DNA from: an uncultured Ignavibacteria bacterium
GTDB lineage: Bacteria; Bacteroidota; Ignavibacteria; Tepidaquicellales; Tepidaquicellaceae
Reading direction: 5' to 3'
Length of the DNA stretch: 64,000 nucleotides
Assembly: GCA_937974175.1 (NCBI GenBank)
Contig: CALJIG010000041.1
Span: 1 to 64,000, forward strand
Below are positions 42,531 through 50,446 of this stretch, one piece after another. The notes under the pieces were generated by a model. That model made no database searches. It saw only the letters and a program-made list of their open reading frames with translations, and was not told where the DNA came from. Position 1 is the first letter of the stretch; each line of letters starts with the position of its first letter. A program made the position numbers and the translations under genes.

Positions 42531-45005
42531 TTATTTATCAAACATAGTTTCCTGTCCAGCATCTTTATCTTCTTCAACAACATTCGCAATCGAAGAAATT
42601 ATATCACCTTCACCAAGCTTTATCAGGCGTACACCTTGTGTAGCGCGTGACATCACTCTTATATCTTTCATCTTCTGTCTTATCAGAATTCCTTTATTAG
42701 TGATTATCATTAAATCGTCTGAGTCAGTTACTTCTTTGATAGATATTAACTTACCGACTTTATCATTCGCCTTAATTGTAATTACACCTTTTCCGCCTCT
42801 GCCTGTTATTCTGTAATCACCTAAATCACTTCTCTTACCGAATCCTTTATCAGTTACAACAAGTATCGTTGCGCTTGGTCGCATTACTGCAACAAGGCCG
42901 ATAACGTAATCGCCTTTTGCAAGATTGATTGCCCTTACACCGGTAGCAGTTCTTCCCATATCGCGGACAAGTGACTCATTGAATCTGATAGCCTGACCGT
43001 TATGTGTTCCGATTAGAATTTCCTGGCTTCCGTTTGTAAGCTTTACATCAACCAATGCATCGCCTTTATTTATATTGATTGCATTGATACCGTTCTTTCT
43101 TATATTGGAATAAGCATCGAGCGTTGTCTTTTTGATTGTACCCATTCTTGTAATCATAGTTACAAATAACGGTTCAGCAAAATCTTTCACCATTACAAAC
43201 GAGCTTACCTTCTCATCGTTCTCTTTTTCAATAAGGTTTACAATATTTTTACCTCTTGAAGTTCTTGTACCTTCAGGAATATCATAAACTTTCAGCCAGT
43301 AGCATTTACCTTTATCGGTAAAGAACATGATATACTGGTGAGTTGAACCGATAAACATATGCTCGACGAAATCATCATCGTTAGAGCCTGTGCTGGCAGC
43401 TGTAATACCTCTGCCGCCTCTTCCCTGTGATTTATAAGATGCAACCGGAATGCGTTTTATAAATCCTTTGTTAGAAATTGTAATCACAACGTCTTCTTCT
43501 TTTACAAGCTCCTTCATCATTTCATCGTCTGACTTGCTTGCAACATCATAAATTATAGCAGTCCTTCTTTCATCGCCGTATTTTTCTTTTATTTCCTTAA
43601 GCTCTTTTGTTACTATGTCTTTTCTTAAATTTTCATTTTTAAGAATTGCCTGTAATCTTTCGATTGTCTTAAGTAATTCTTTATATTCGTCTTCAATTTT
43701 CTTTCTTTCAAGGCCTGTAAGTCTTTGCAGTCTCATATCAAGAATTGCCTGCGCCTGAATTTCAGAGAGCTTGAACTTCTTCATCAATCCTGCTTTAGCT
43801 GTAGGAGTATCAGCAGATTTTTTTATGAGCTTAATTATCTCATCGATATTATCTAATGCAATAATATAACCTTCCAAGATATGAGCGCGTTTCTCGGCAG
43901 CATCAAGCTCGAATTTAGTCCTGCGGACTATAACTTCAAGTCTGTGCTTTAAGAAATACTCCATCATGTCTTTCAATCCAAGTATTCTCGGCACTCCGTC
44001 AACAAGTGAAAGCATAATAACACCGAATGTAACTGACATCTGAGTATACTTGTAAAGCTTATTCATAATAACCTGAGCATTTGCTTCGCGCTTTAAGCCG
44101 ATAACAATTCTCATTCCGTCCCTGTCACTTTCATCGTTTACTGTTGCAATATCTTCAACTTTTCTTTCTTTTACTAAGTCAGCAATCGCTTCTATAAGAG
44201 TAGCCTTATTTACCTGATATGGAATTTCAGAAATAATAATTGCCTGTCTTCCGTTCTTTTCGGTTTCAATCGATGCCTTAGCTCTTAAAATTATTTTTCC
44301 TCTTCCTGTTTCATAAGCCTGCTTTACCGGTTCGTAGCCATAGATAATACCACCCGTCGGAAAATCAGGAGCGGTAATGTGTTTCATCAACTCTTTTAAA
44401 GTTGCCTCAGGTTTTTTTATCAGATAAATTAATCCGTCAACTATTTCGGTTAAATTATGAGGAGGAATATTTGTAGCCATACCGACTGCAATACCGCTTG
44501 AACCATTCACCAGTAAATTCGGTAAAATGGATGGCAGCACAGAAGGCTCCTGCAATGTATCATCAAAGTTAGGAGAGAAATCTACAGTATTTTTTTCTAA
44601 GTCTTCAAGTAATGTTTCTGCAATTTTTGAAAGTCTTGCTTCAGTATAACGCATCGCCGCAGGAGAGTCGCCGTCAACAGAACCGAAGTTACCCTGTCCG
44701 TCAACAAGCGGATATCTCAATGAGAATTCCTGTACCATACGAACCATAGTATCGTATACAGCCTTATCACCGTGGGGGTGATACTTACCAAGAACTTCAC
44801 CGACAATTCTCGCAGACTTTTTATAAGCGCGGTTTGCAGCAAGTCCGAGTTCATTCATGCCATACAAAACTCTTCTATGAACGGGTTTTAAACCGTCTCT
44901 CACATCGGGCAGAGCGCGTGCAACAATAACAGACATAGAGTAATCTATGTAAGATGACTTCATTTCATCTTCAATATTTACAGGAACAATTTTTTCGTTA
45001 GCCAT
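42531..45005 (-). CDS. gyrA: DNA gyrase subunit A
   Basis: An 824-residue topoisomerase subunit that cuts and rejoins DNA. It starts MANEKIVPVNIEDEMKSSYI, the usual GyrA opening. The catalytic Tyr is Y120 in AMRYTEARL. The C-terminal beta-pinwheel has the GyrA box QGRGGRG (about residue 535) that marks gyrase rather than topoisomerase IV. In the quinolone-binding region HPHGDKAVYD, the residue matching E. coli Ser83 is Lys81 (codon at 44763-44765), while the residue matching Asp87 is the usual Asp85. The gene is followed by the threonine aldolase gene 59 bp downstream. A tRNA-Ala gene lies 53 bp upstream on the same strand. Confidence 0.96.
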   Translation of the reverse strand: MANEKIVPVNIEDEMKSSYIDYSMSVIVARALPDVRDGLKPVHRRVLYGMNELGLAANRAYKKSARIVGEVLGKYHPHGDKAVYDTMVRMVQEFSLRYPLVDGQGNFGSVDGDSPAAMRYTEARLSKIAETLLEDLEKNTVDFSPNFDDTLQEPSVLPSILPNLLVNGSSGIAVGMATNIPPHNLTEIVDGLIYLIKKPEATLKELMKHITAPDFPTGGIIYGYEPVKQAYETGRGKIILRAKASIETEKNGRQAIIISEIPYQVNKATLIEAIADLVKERKVEDIATVNDESDRDGMRIVIGLKREANAQVIMNKLYKYTQMSVTFGVIMLSLVDGVPRILGLKDMMEYFLKHRLEVIVRRTKFELDAAEKRAHILEGYIIALDNIDEIIKLIKKSADTPTAKAGLMKKFKLSEIQAQAILDMRLQRLTGLERKKIEDEYKELLKTIERLQAILKNENLRKDIVTKELKEIKEKYGDERRTAIIYDVASKSDDEMMKELVKEEDVVITISNKGFIKRIPVASYKSQGRGGRGITAASTGSNDDDFVEHMFIGSTHQYIMFFTDKGKCYWLKVYDIPEGTRTSRGKNIVNLIEKENDEKVSSFVMVKDFAEPLFVTMITRMGTIKKTTLDAYSNIRKNGINAININKGDALVDVKLTNGSQEILIGTHNGQAIRFNESLVRDMGRTATGVRAINLAKGDYVIGLVAVMRPSATILVVTDKGFGKRSDLGDYRITGRGGKGVITIKANDKVGKLISIKEVTDSDDLMIITNKGILIRQKMKDIRVMSRATQGVRLIKLGEGDIISSIANVVEEDKDAGQETMFDK

Positions 45006-45058
45006 TAATTTTTAGTGCTTTCTAATTAGTTATAATTGTTTAGGGGTTAGAGATTTTG

Positions 45059-45131
45059 TGGAGTTAGCCGGAATCGAACCGGCGCTCTTTTCATTGCGAA
45101 CGAAACGCTTTACCAGCTAAGCTATAACCCC
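45059..45131 (-). tRNA. tRNA-Ala (anticodon CGC)
   Basis: A 73-base tRNA with all arms. The acceptor GGGGTTA pairs with TAACTCC, including the G3:U70 pair that identifies alanine tRNAs. The D stem is GCTT/AAGC, the anticodon stem TTTCG/TGAAA with loop TTCGCAA, and the T arm GCCGG-TTCGATT-CCGGC. The anticodon CGC reads GCG. The CCA end is not encoded. It lies upstream of gyrA and could share a transcript with it. Confidence 0.95.
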
Positions 45132-45224
45132 TTTGGAATTATGGAAAATACTAATTTTGCAGAGGGTAATCAATGTAAGAATAGTTATTTATTGCAGGTA
45201 TTTTGCAGATTTCGGGACAAATTT

Positions 45225-45899
45225 TTACTCGTACAGATCTATATTATGCAGCTGTAAAACATGAGCTATTTCAGCTGTATTTTTATCTATAATAACTGCT
45301 GTAAGTTTATTGCCGTAGACACATGCAGTATCAATATTCATGTACCAGTTCTTTTCATAAAGCACTTCATCCTGCGGTGTGTGACCTATAATCTGAAATT
45401 TATTAAGCTTAAGAAGGGGCTTGGTGCGGTTCCAGATGATATCCTTTATCGTTGCATCCTTTACAATTCCTGCATGTGATATAACAATTTTAGGAAGCTC
45501 TATCATCACAGGAAGATTTTTCATAAACTCTAAATGCCCGGCATCTTCTACTGCTTTTTTATAATCAGCAAGAATAAATGGTTTCCTTACTCCGCGATAT
45601 GATTCAAAATTAGCTTCCCCGCCGATTTTAAAATGATGGCTGTAAATTTCAATTAAACTTTTATCGGAGTTACCTATTAAATCAAAAGCTTTCAGCAGCA
45701 CATCTTCGTGGTTGCCTCTTATCGTTTTGATATTGTTTTCCGAAATAAAATCAATTACATCTTTCGATTTTTTCCCGCGGTCTATTAAATCACCTACAGT
45801 ATAAACTTCATTTGTATAATTAAGAAGCTCTTTATACAACGCAGTGAAAGTCAAATAGCATCCGTGGATATCGCCGATTACTCCAATCAGTTCAGACAT
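45225..45899 (-). CDS. Calcineurin-like metallophosphoesterase (PrpA/ApaH-like)
   Basis: A 224-residue phosphoesterase with the full metal-binding signature: GVIGDIHGCY (residues 6-15), VGDLIDRG (about 36-43) and IRGNHEDVL (about 59-67), then a late ISHAG and IIGHTP. The pattern fits bacterial serine/threonine protein phosphatases and diadenosine tetraphosphatases; sequence alone does not choose between them. It starts 3 bp after the stop of the large MalT-like regulator gene, so the two are co-transcribed. A signalling role (protein dephosphorylation) is therefore plausible. Confidence 0.85.
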   Translation of the reverse strand: MSELIGVIGDIHGCYLTFTALYKELLNYTNEVYTVGDLIDRGKKSKDVIDFISENNIKTIRGNHEDVLLKAFDLIGNSDKSLIEIYSHHFKIGGEANFESYRGVRKPFILADYKKAVEDAGHLEFMKNLPVMIELPKIVISHAGIVKDATIKDIIWNRTKPLLKLNKFQIIGHTPQDEVLYEKNWYMNIDTACVYGNKLTAVIIDKNTAEIAHVLQLHNIDLYE

Positions 45900-45902
45900 C
45901 AG

Positions 45903-48900
45903 TTAGAATAAATTTGATTCATAATATTGCAATACTTTTGCGTCGGCTTTGCCTTCAAGCTCTTCCTTAACAGTTTTCTCATATTTCTTAAACGTTGTTT
46001 TATAGCTGCGTTTATCTTTGCCTTCTTTATAAATCTTCAATAATCTTAATACTGTTTCTTCGTCAGTCGGATCTAATGAAAATAACTTCTCTAATATTTC
46101 AGAAACCTTTTTTTCATTTTTCAGTTTTTCGTAATACTTAATCAGCTTATTTGAATTATTAAAATAAATCGACTGCAGATTATCCCTTACATTTTCCACC
46201 CAGTTGAAATAATAATCTTCCAGAAAATTGTTGTTATAAAAATCGAATGCTTTTATATTCTCATGAACATCTTTGCTATCAGAAAGCTTCTTAAATATTT
46301 CGACATCAAATTGTATATTCAGTTTAAACGCTTCAGAGAATAAATTATATTTTTTATCTTTAATATATAATACTTCCCTCTCTTTAAAGCCGCCGAACAA
46401 ATTTCCTAAGAATGACTGCAGCACTTTGCGCACTTTATTTACTTCAACATCGATAACGGCAACCAGATTAGAGCTCCTCGTATCTGCAAATATATCATCC
46501 ATTATTTTTTCTTTTGTGATTTCCTTTTTAGATGCTGTCTGCAGAAGAAAATATAAAAAGATGAGCTTTGAACGAGGGCGTTCCCATAAAGAATCGGCAA
46601 GCTCAGTATCATTGATATAAATTTTATTATTATCAAGGAAGCGCACCTTAATATTCAGCTGCATAATATCATCAATCTTGAAATGAATATCCTCTTTTAT
46701 GAATATATTCTTTAAGTAGCCGTCTTCGATATGATTTCTTATTGCATGCCTGAATACATCTGAAAACTTAGTTGCCTTAGTTCTGAATATTATATAATTG
46801 TCATACTCATTCTCTTTACAAAGCTTAATGAATAAAGTAAAAGTTAATTTAAATTTATTCGGGTCATTGTTTAAAAAATGAAGATAAGATTCAAAAAAAT
46901 ATATGCGTGCCTGGTTCAGCAGAGTAAAATTGGAAATATTCAGAGCATTTAATTCCTTAATTGTTGCATTGGCATTTTTCAGATCTTTAAGCAGCAAATA
47001 AGCTTCGAGCTTAAGTATAAGTCCCCGTGTTTTAGATACACTGTAACCTCCGTTTGTCAACAGATACAAAGTTTTATGGGGCAGGTTCAACAAATTATAG
47101 CAGTAAAGAATCAGCGCATCTATAAAGAAAATATAATTTTTTAAAAAAGTATGCTTCTTTACAGTTTCCAGTTGATTTATCGTTTCCCTGTATTCTCCTT
47201 TGAAAAACCCTTTTAAAATTGTCTGAAACTCATACTGATTTTTATATGCCTGAAATATTGTTTTTGATTTTTCTTTGTTCTTCCTTGCAAGAAGACTGTA
47301 AAAAATTTCATAATCTTTTTCATTATAGCTTGCGAATAATGCAAAACATATCTGGGAGTAGTTTGTAATATCAAAATTACTGATATCAATATTATTATAA
47401 ATAAACCTGATAACTTTCTGCCCTGTCTTAAAGTCACCATAGTCAAAAAATATCATCATAGAAAAAATATCTTCGATGAACATATTATCATCTAATGATA
47501 TCTCGCCTTTTTCAGCTTTGTTAATCAGATCTTCAAAAATAACTTTAAGCCGGTTGATGTACTTTTTGCTTTTCGAGTTTTCTCCTGTGGAAATATAGGA
47601 TTTTATTAAAAGGACTATGAACTGTATTTCCTGCTCTACTGTAAGTTCAAACTTAAGGATATGCTCAGCTATAGCAATATTAGATTTTGAAATCCCCTCT
47701 CTTAAAAAATTGCAATTGCATATCAGCATTAAGATCTCAACGTAATAGTTCAGGTCTTTTTTCTTGATATATTTTTTATTAATAATATAGTTGTCATCTT
47801 CCGTCTGTATAAATCGTGATTTTAAAATATTGTTCAGATAGTCTAATGTTTTCTCGAGATTTTTTTCTTTATAAATAAAAGTGTTAACATTGAGAAGTAT
47901 GTACTCGAGTGAATTTTTAAAATCAAGATTTTCAATATCCTGAATTTTCTGAAATAATCCTGATGAGTGTATCAGAAGAAGTTTTTCAGTAGCATTTATT
48001 CTTATCCAGCTTTTTAGTGTTTCAAAATCTTTCCCTTCAATCATGTAATTCAGACCAATGTATTCACTTCGCCAGTCGGTATTCTGTAAATAATAATTGC
48101 CGAGCTTTCTGCATATATCTTCCGTTTCAGTATGTGTAAGAACTACATCAGCCTGTTTAGTCAAAAATTCTTTGAAGAGTTCATGATATTTATATGAATC
48201 CTCTTCCTTTGTGATGAAGATATTATTATTGAAAAGCGAAATTAATTTTTCATATCCGTTCTCAATTCCTAAAACATCTTCGATGTTCTCCTTATCAAGG
48301 TATTCAAGAAAAGAAGTCTTTATCAAAAATGACTTCTCATCATTTGTAAAACTGTCAAAAATTTCGTTAGTGAAGTAATTAAAGATATCATACTTCGTTT
48401 GTAAAATATTTGCCTTTGCAACAGCTGAGACATTTCCCGATAACAGTAAAAGCTGAATAGCCGTTATCCATCCTTCAGTTGCCGTTAAAAACTTATCTAC
48501 TTCAATTGTATTCTGCGAAAGAATTTTTGCGAGTTTTTTGTTCAGCTTAAGAAAGCTTTTCAAATCCTTTGCATCAAATGCAAGCTCATCCTTTTTTATT
48601 CTTCCCAGCCAGTTCTTTGCTAGAAATTTCGGATAGTTCATCTTTGTTGCTTCTCTTCTTGATATAAATATCAGATGAAGCTTTGTCGGGAGATAATCCA
48701 GCAGATAGTTTAACGATTCACATACTTCCTCTGCATTATCTACATTATGAAAATCATCAAAGAAAATAAAAAGCTCTTTTTTATTTTCTTCTAAATAAAA
48801 ATGCAGATCGTTGGCAAAGGAAGAAATTATGTAATTTACTTTTTCCGTTAATGATAAATTCTGCGATTTAGAAATAACATTTTTCAGATTATCACCGAAA

Positions 48901-49184
48901 GGCGAATCAGGGAAAGTTTTTTGAAATGCTAATGAAAGAAGTATGAAAAAATTTTCTATTGAGTTATCATAGGTAGAAAGCGAAATCCACATCTTCATCT
49001 CTTTTCTCAAAGAGTGATAAAAATCCACTGAAAGCGAAGTTTTACCGTATCCGGCAGGCGCAGTTATCAGAATAACTCTTTTCTTCTTAAAAGAAGCAAG
49101 CTTTTCCATAAGACGCGTACGGGAGTAGTACGTATCGGCTACTTCAGGAACAATTATTTTCTGTGAAAATTCTAAATGGAGCAA
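45903..49184 (-). CDS. MalT-like STAND ATPase regulator with C-terminal BTAD-like domain
   Basis: A 1093-residue cytoplasmic regulator. Residues 1-350 are a STAND-type ATPase: KIIVPEVADTYYSRTRLMEKL lead-in, Walker A APAGYGKTS (42-50) and Walker B LFIFFDDFHNVD (about 138-149). Residues 370-830 are a helical, TPR-like array. The C-terminus (about 845-1090) is not a LuxR helix-turn-helix. It has a winged-helix-like part (IKVRFLDNNKIYINDTELAD, WERPRSKLIFLYFLL, VEVNKVRKVL) followed by a helical BTAD-like region, as in SARP-family activators. The start is TTG at 49184, with a stop just upstream. It forms an operon with the phosphoesterase at 45225-45899. The activating ligand and targets are unknown. 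Confidence 0.82.
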   Translation of the reverse strand: MLHLEFSQKIIVPEVADTYYSRTRLMEKLASFKKKRVILITAPAGYGKTSLSVDFYHSLRKEMKMWISLSTYDNSIENFFILLSLAFQKTFPDSPFGDNLKNVISKSQNLSLTEKVNYIISSFANDLHFYLEENKKELFIFFDDFHNVDNAEEVCESLNYLLDYLPTKLHLIFISRREATKMNYPKFLAKNWLGRIKKDELAFDAKDLKSFLKLNKKLAKILSQNTIEVDKFLTATEGWITAIQLLLLSGNVSAVAKANILQTKYDIFNYFTNEIFDSFTNDEKSFLIKTSFLEYLDKENIEDVLGIENGYEKLISLFNNNIFITKEEDSYKYHELFKEFLTKQADVVLTHTETEDICRKLGNYYLQNTDWRSEYIGLNYMIEGKDFETLKSWIRINATEKLLLIHSSGLFQKIQDIENLDFKNSLEYILLNVNTFIYKEKNLEKTLDYLNNILKSRFIQTEDDNYIINKKYIKKKDLNYYVEILMLICNCNFLREGISKSNIAIAEHILKFELTVEQEIQFIVLLIKSYISTGENSKSKKYINRLKVIFEDLINKAEKGEISLDDNMFIEDIFSMMIFFDYGDFKTGQKVIRFIYNNIDISNFDITNYSQICFALFASYNEKDYEIFYSLLARKNKEKSKTIFQAYKNQYEFQTILKGFFKGEYRETINQLETVKKHTFLKNYIFFIDALILYCYNLLNLPHKTLYLLTNGGYSVSKTRGLILKLEAYLLLKDLKNANATIKELNALNISNFTLLNQARIYFFESYLHFLNNDPNKFKLTFTLFIKLCKENEYDNYIIFRTKATKFSDVFRHAIRNHIEDGYLKNIFIKEDIHFKIDDIMQLNIKVRFLDNNKIYINDTELADSLWERPRSKLIFLYFLLQTASKKEITKEKIMDDIFADTRSSNLVAVIDVEVNKVRKVLQSFLGNLFGGFKEREVLYIKDKKYNLFSEAFKLNIQFDVEIFKKLSDSKDVHENIKAFDFYNNNFLEDYYFNWVENVRDNLQSIYFNNSNKLIKYYEKLKNEKKVSEILEKLFSLDPTDEETVLRLLKIYKEGKDKRSYKTTFKKYEKTVKEELEGKADAKVLQYYESNLF

Positions 49185-49351
49185 ATTCTGCTAAAAATGT
49201 TCAAATATTGAATTTTGTAAAATATTTCCATCTGTTCAACCTAATAAATAATCTTATTTACAAAATTTATTATAAAAAAATTCACTTTTCTTTAAAAAGT
49301 AGTGAAAACTATATTGATTAAAATATCAAATATTACTATTTTTAATTTTAT

Positions 49352-49426
49352 TCGACGATAGCTCAATGGTGGAGCATTCGGCTGTTAACCGAAGGGTTGC
49401 AGGTTCAAATCCTGCTCGTCGAGCCA
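49352..49426 (+). tRNA. tRNA-Asn (anticodon GTT)
   Basis: A 75-base tRNA with encoded CCA. Acceptor TCGACGA pairs with TCGTCGA. The D stem is GCTC/GAGC, the anticodon stem TTCGG/CCGAA with loop CTGTTAA (anticodon GTT), and the T arm GCAGG-TTCAAAT-CCTGC. A rho-independent terminator follows directly. Confidence 0.97.
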
Positions 49427-49427
49427 G

Positions 49428-49461
49428 AACCCGGTTCCGCTAACGCAGAATCGGGTTTTTT
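49428..49461 (+). terminator. Terminator of tRNA-Asn
   Basis: AACCCGGTTC (49428-49437) pairs with GAATCGGGTT (49448-49457), with one G-U pair, followed by four more T. It begins one base after the tRNA CCA end. Confidence 0.85.
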
Positions 49462-49484
49462 GTTTATAAACGGCATATAATTTT

Positions 49485-50423
49485 ATGAAAAGAAAGAAAG
49501 TTCTTATTACAGGCGGAAGCGGATTTCTTGGGCAGCACTTGAATATTGAGTTAAACAGAGATTTTGAAATTTTAACAACTTTCAGAACCAATCCCGGAAA
49601 TTGCACAGATTTCAGAAGCGCTATTATTGATTTAAGAAATTCTCACGCCCTTAATGCCCTATTCAAAAATTTCAAGCCTGAAATTGTAATCCATACGGCT
49701 GCTTATTCTACTCCCGATATTTGTAATAAAACTGATAAGACCGAAGTAACAGATTTCAACGTAAATCTTGTGCAAAAACTGGCAGAACTTTGCAACGAAC
49801 ATTTTTCAAGATTGATATTTACATCTACTGACTTAGTATACAAAAGCAGCGGTAATTTAATAAAAGAAGATGATGAGCTTGAACCTAAATCACTATATGC
49901 CGAAACAAAAATAATGGCAGAAGAAGCGATAAAAAATATTTCAAATGATTTTTTAATTTTGCGCACTTCATTGCTGTATGGAATAGGATTAAATCACACC
50001 CGCTCTCATTTTCAGAATATGCTTGAAGCATTGGAAAGCAATGAGAAAGTAAATTTATTTTTTAATCAATATAGAACTCCGCTCGAAGCAAAGGACGGCG
50101 CAGGAATTATTTCAGAACTGATAAAGAGAAATGCTACAAATGAAGTGATAAATTTTGGAGGCGCTGAGAGGATTTCCCGCTATTCTATGGGAGAAATAGT
50201 TTGTGATGTATTCGGATTTAATAAATCCAATCTGGTTAAAACTGACGGAAAAGAAATGCTGAAAGATTTTTTTGTAGAAGATGTTTCTATGAACACATTA
50301 AAATTACAAAGTTATGGAATTAAACAAAAACAGATAAAAGAATCGATTTCAGAAATTTTTGATTATATAAAAAAAGCCCGTTTAGAATCTGAAACTGAAG
50401 AAGATTCTGAAACGGACTTTTAA
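49485..50423 (+). CDS. NAD(P)-dependent sugar epimerase/reductase (RmlD-like SDR)
   Basis: A 312-residue extended short-chain dehydrogenase. The nucleotide-binding motif GGSGFLGQH is at residues 10-18. VIHTAAYSTPDIC follows, then FTSTDLVYKSSG and the catalytic YAETK (about 139-143). This resembles dTDP-4-dehydrorhamnose reductase and other nucleotide-sugar epimerases that build surface glycans; the substrate cannot be named. The last 16 codons (KARLESETEEDSETDF) are written within a hairpin that also works as a terminator (50371-50421). It is monocistronic after tRNA-Asn. Confidence 0.85.
   Translation: MKRKKVLITGGSGFLGQHLNIELNRDFEILTTFRTNPGNCTDFRSAIIDLRNSHALNALFKNFKPEIVIHTAAYSTPDICNKTDKTEVTDFNVNLVQKLAELCNEHFSRLIFTSTDLVYKSSGNLIKEDDELEPKSLYAETKIMAEEAIKNISNDFLILRTSLLYGIGLNHTRSHFQNMLEALESNEKVNLFFNQYRTPLEAKDGAGIISELIKRNATNEVINFGGAERISRYSMGEIVCDVFGFNKSNLVKTDGKEMLKDFFVEDVSMNTLKLQSYGIKQKQIKESISEIFDYIKKARLESETEEDSETDF
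50371..50421. terminator. Bidirectional terminator embedded in a coding end
   Basis: AAAAGcCCGTTTaGAATC (50373-50389) is complementary, with two internal mismatches, to GATTCtGAAACGGaCTTTT (50403-50421). There is an A-run on the left and a T-run on the right. It serves the convergent genes at 49485-50423 (inside whose last codons it lies) and 50447-52852. Confidence 0.75.
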
Positions 50424-50446
50424 ATTTTAAATTTAATTATCTATAT

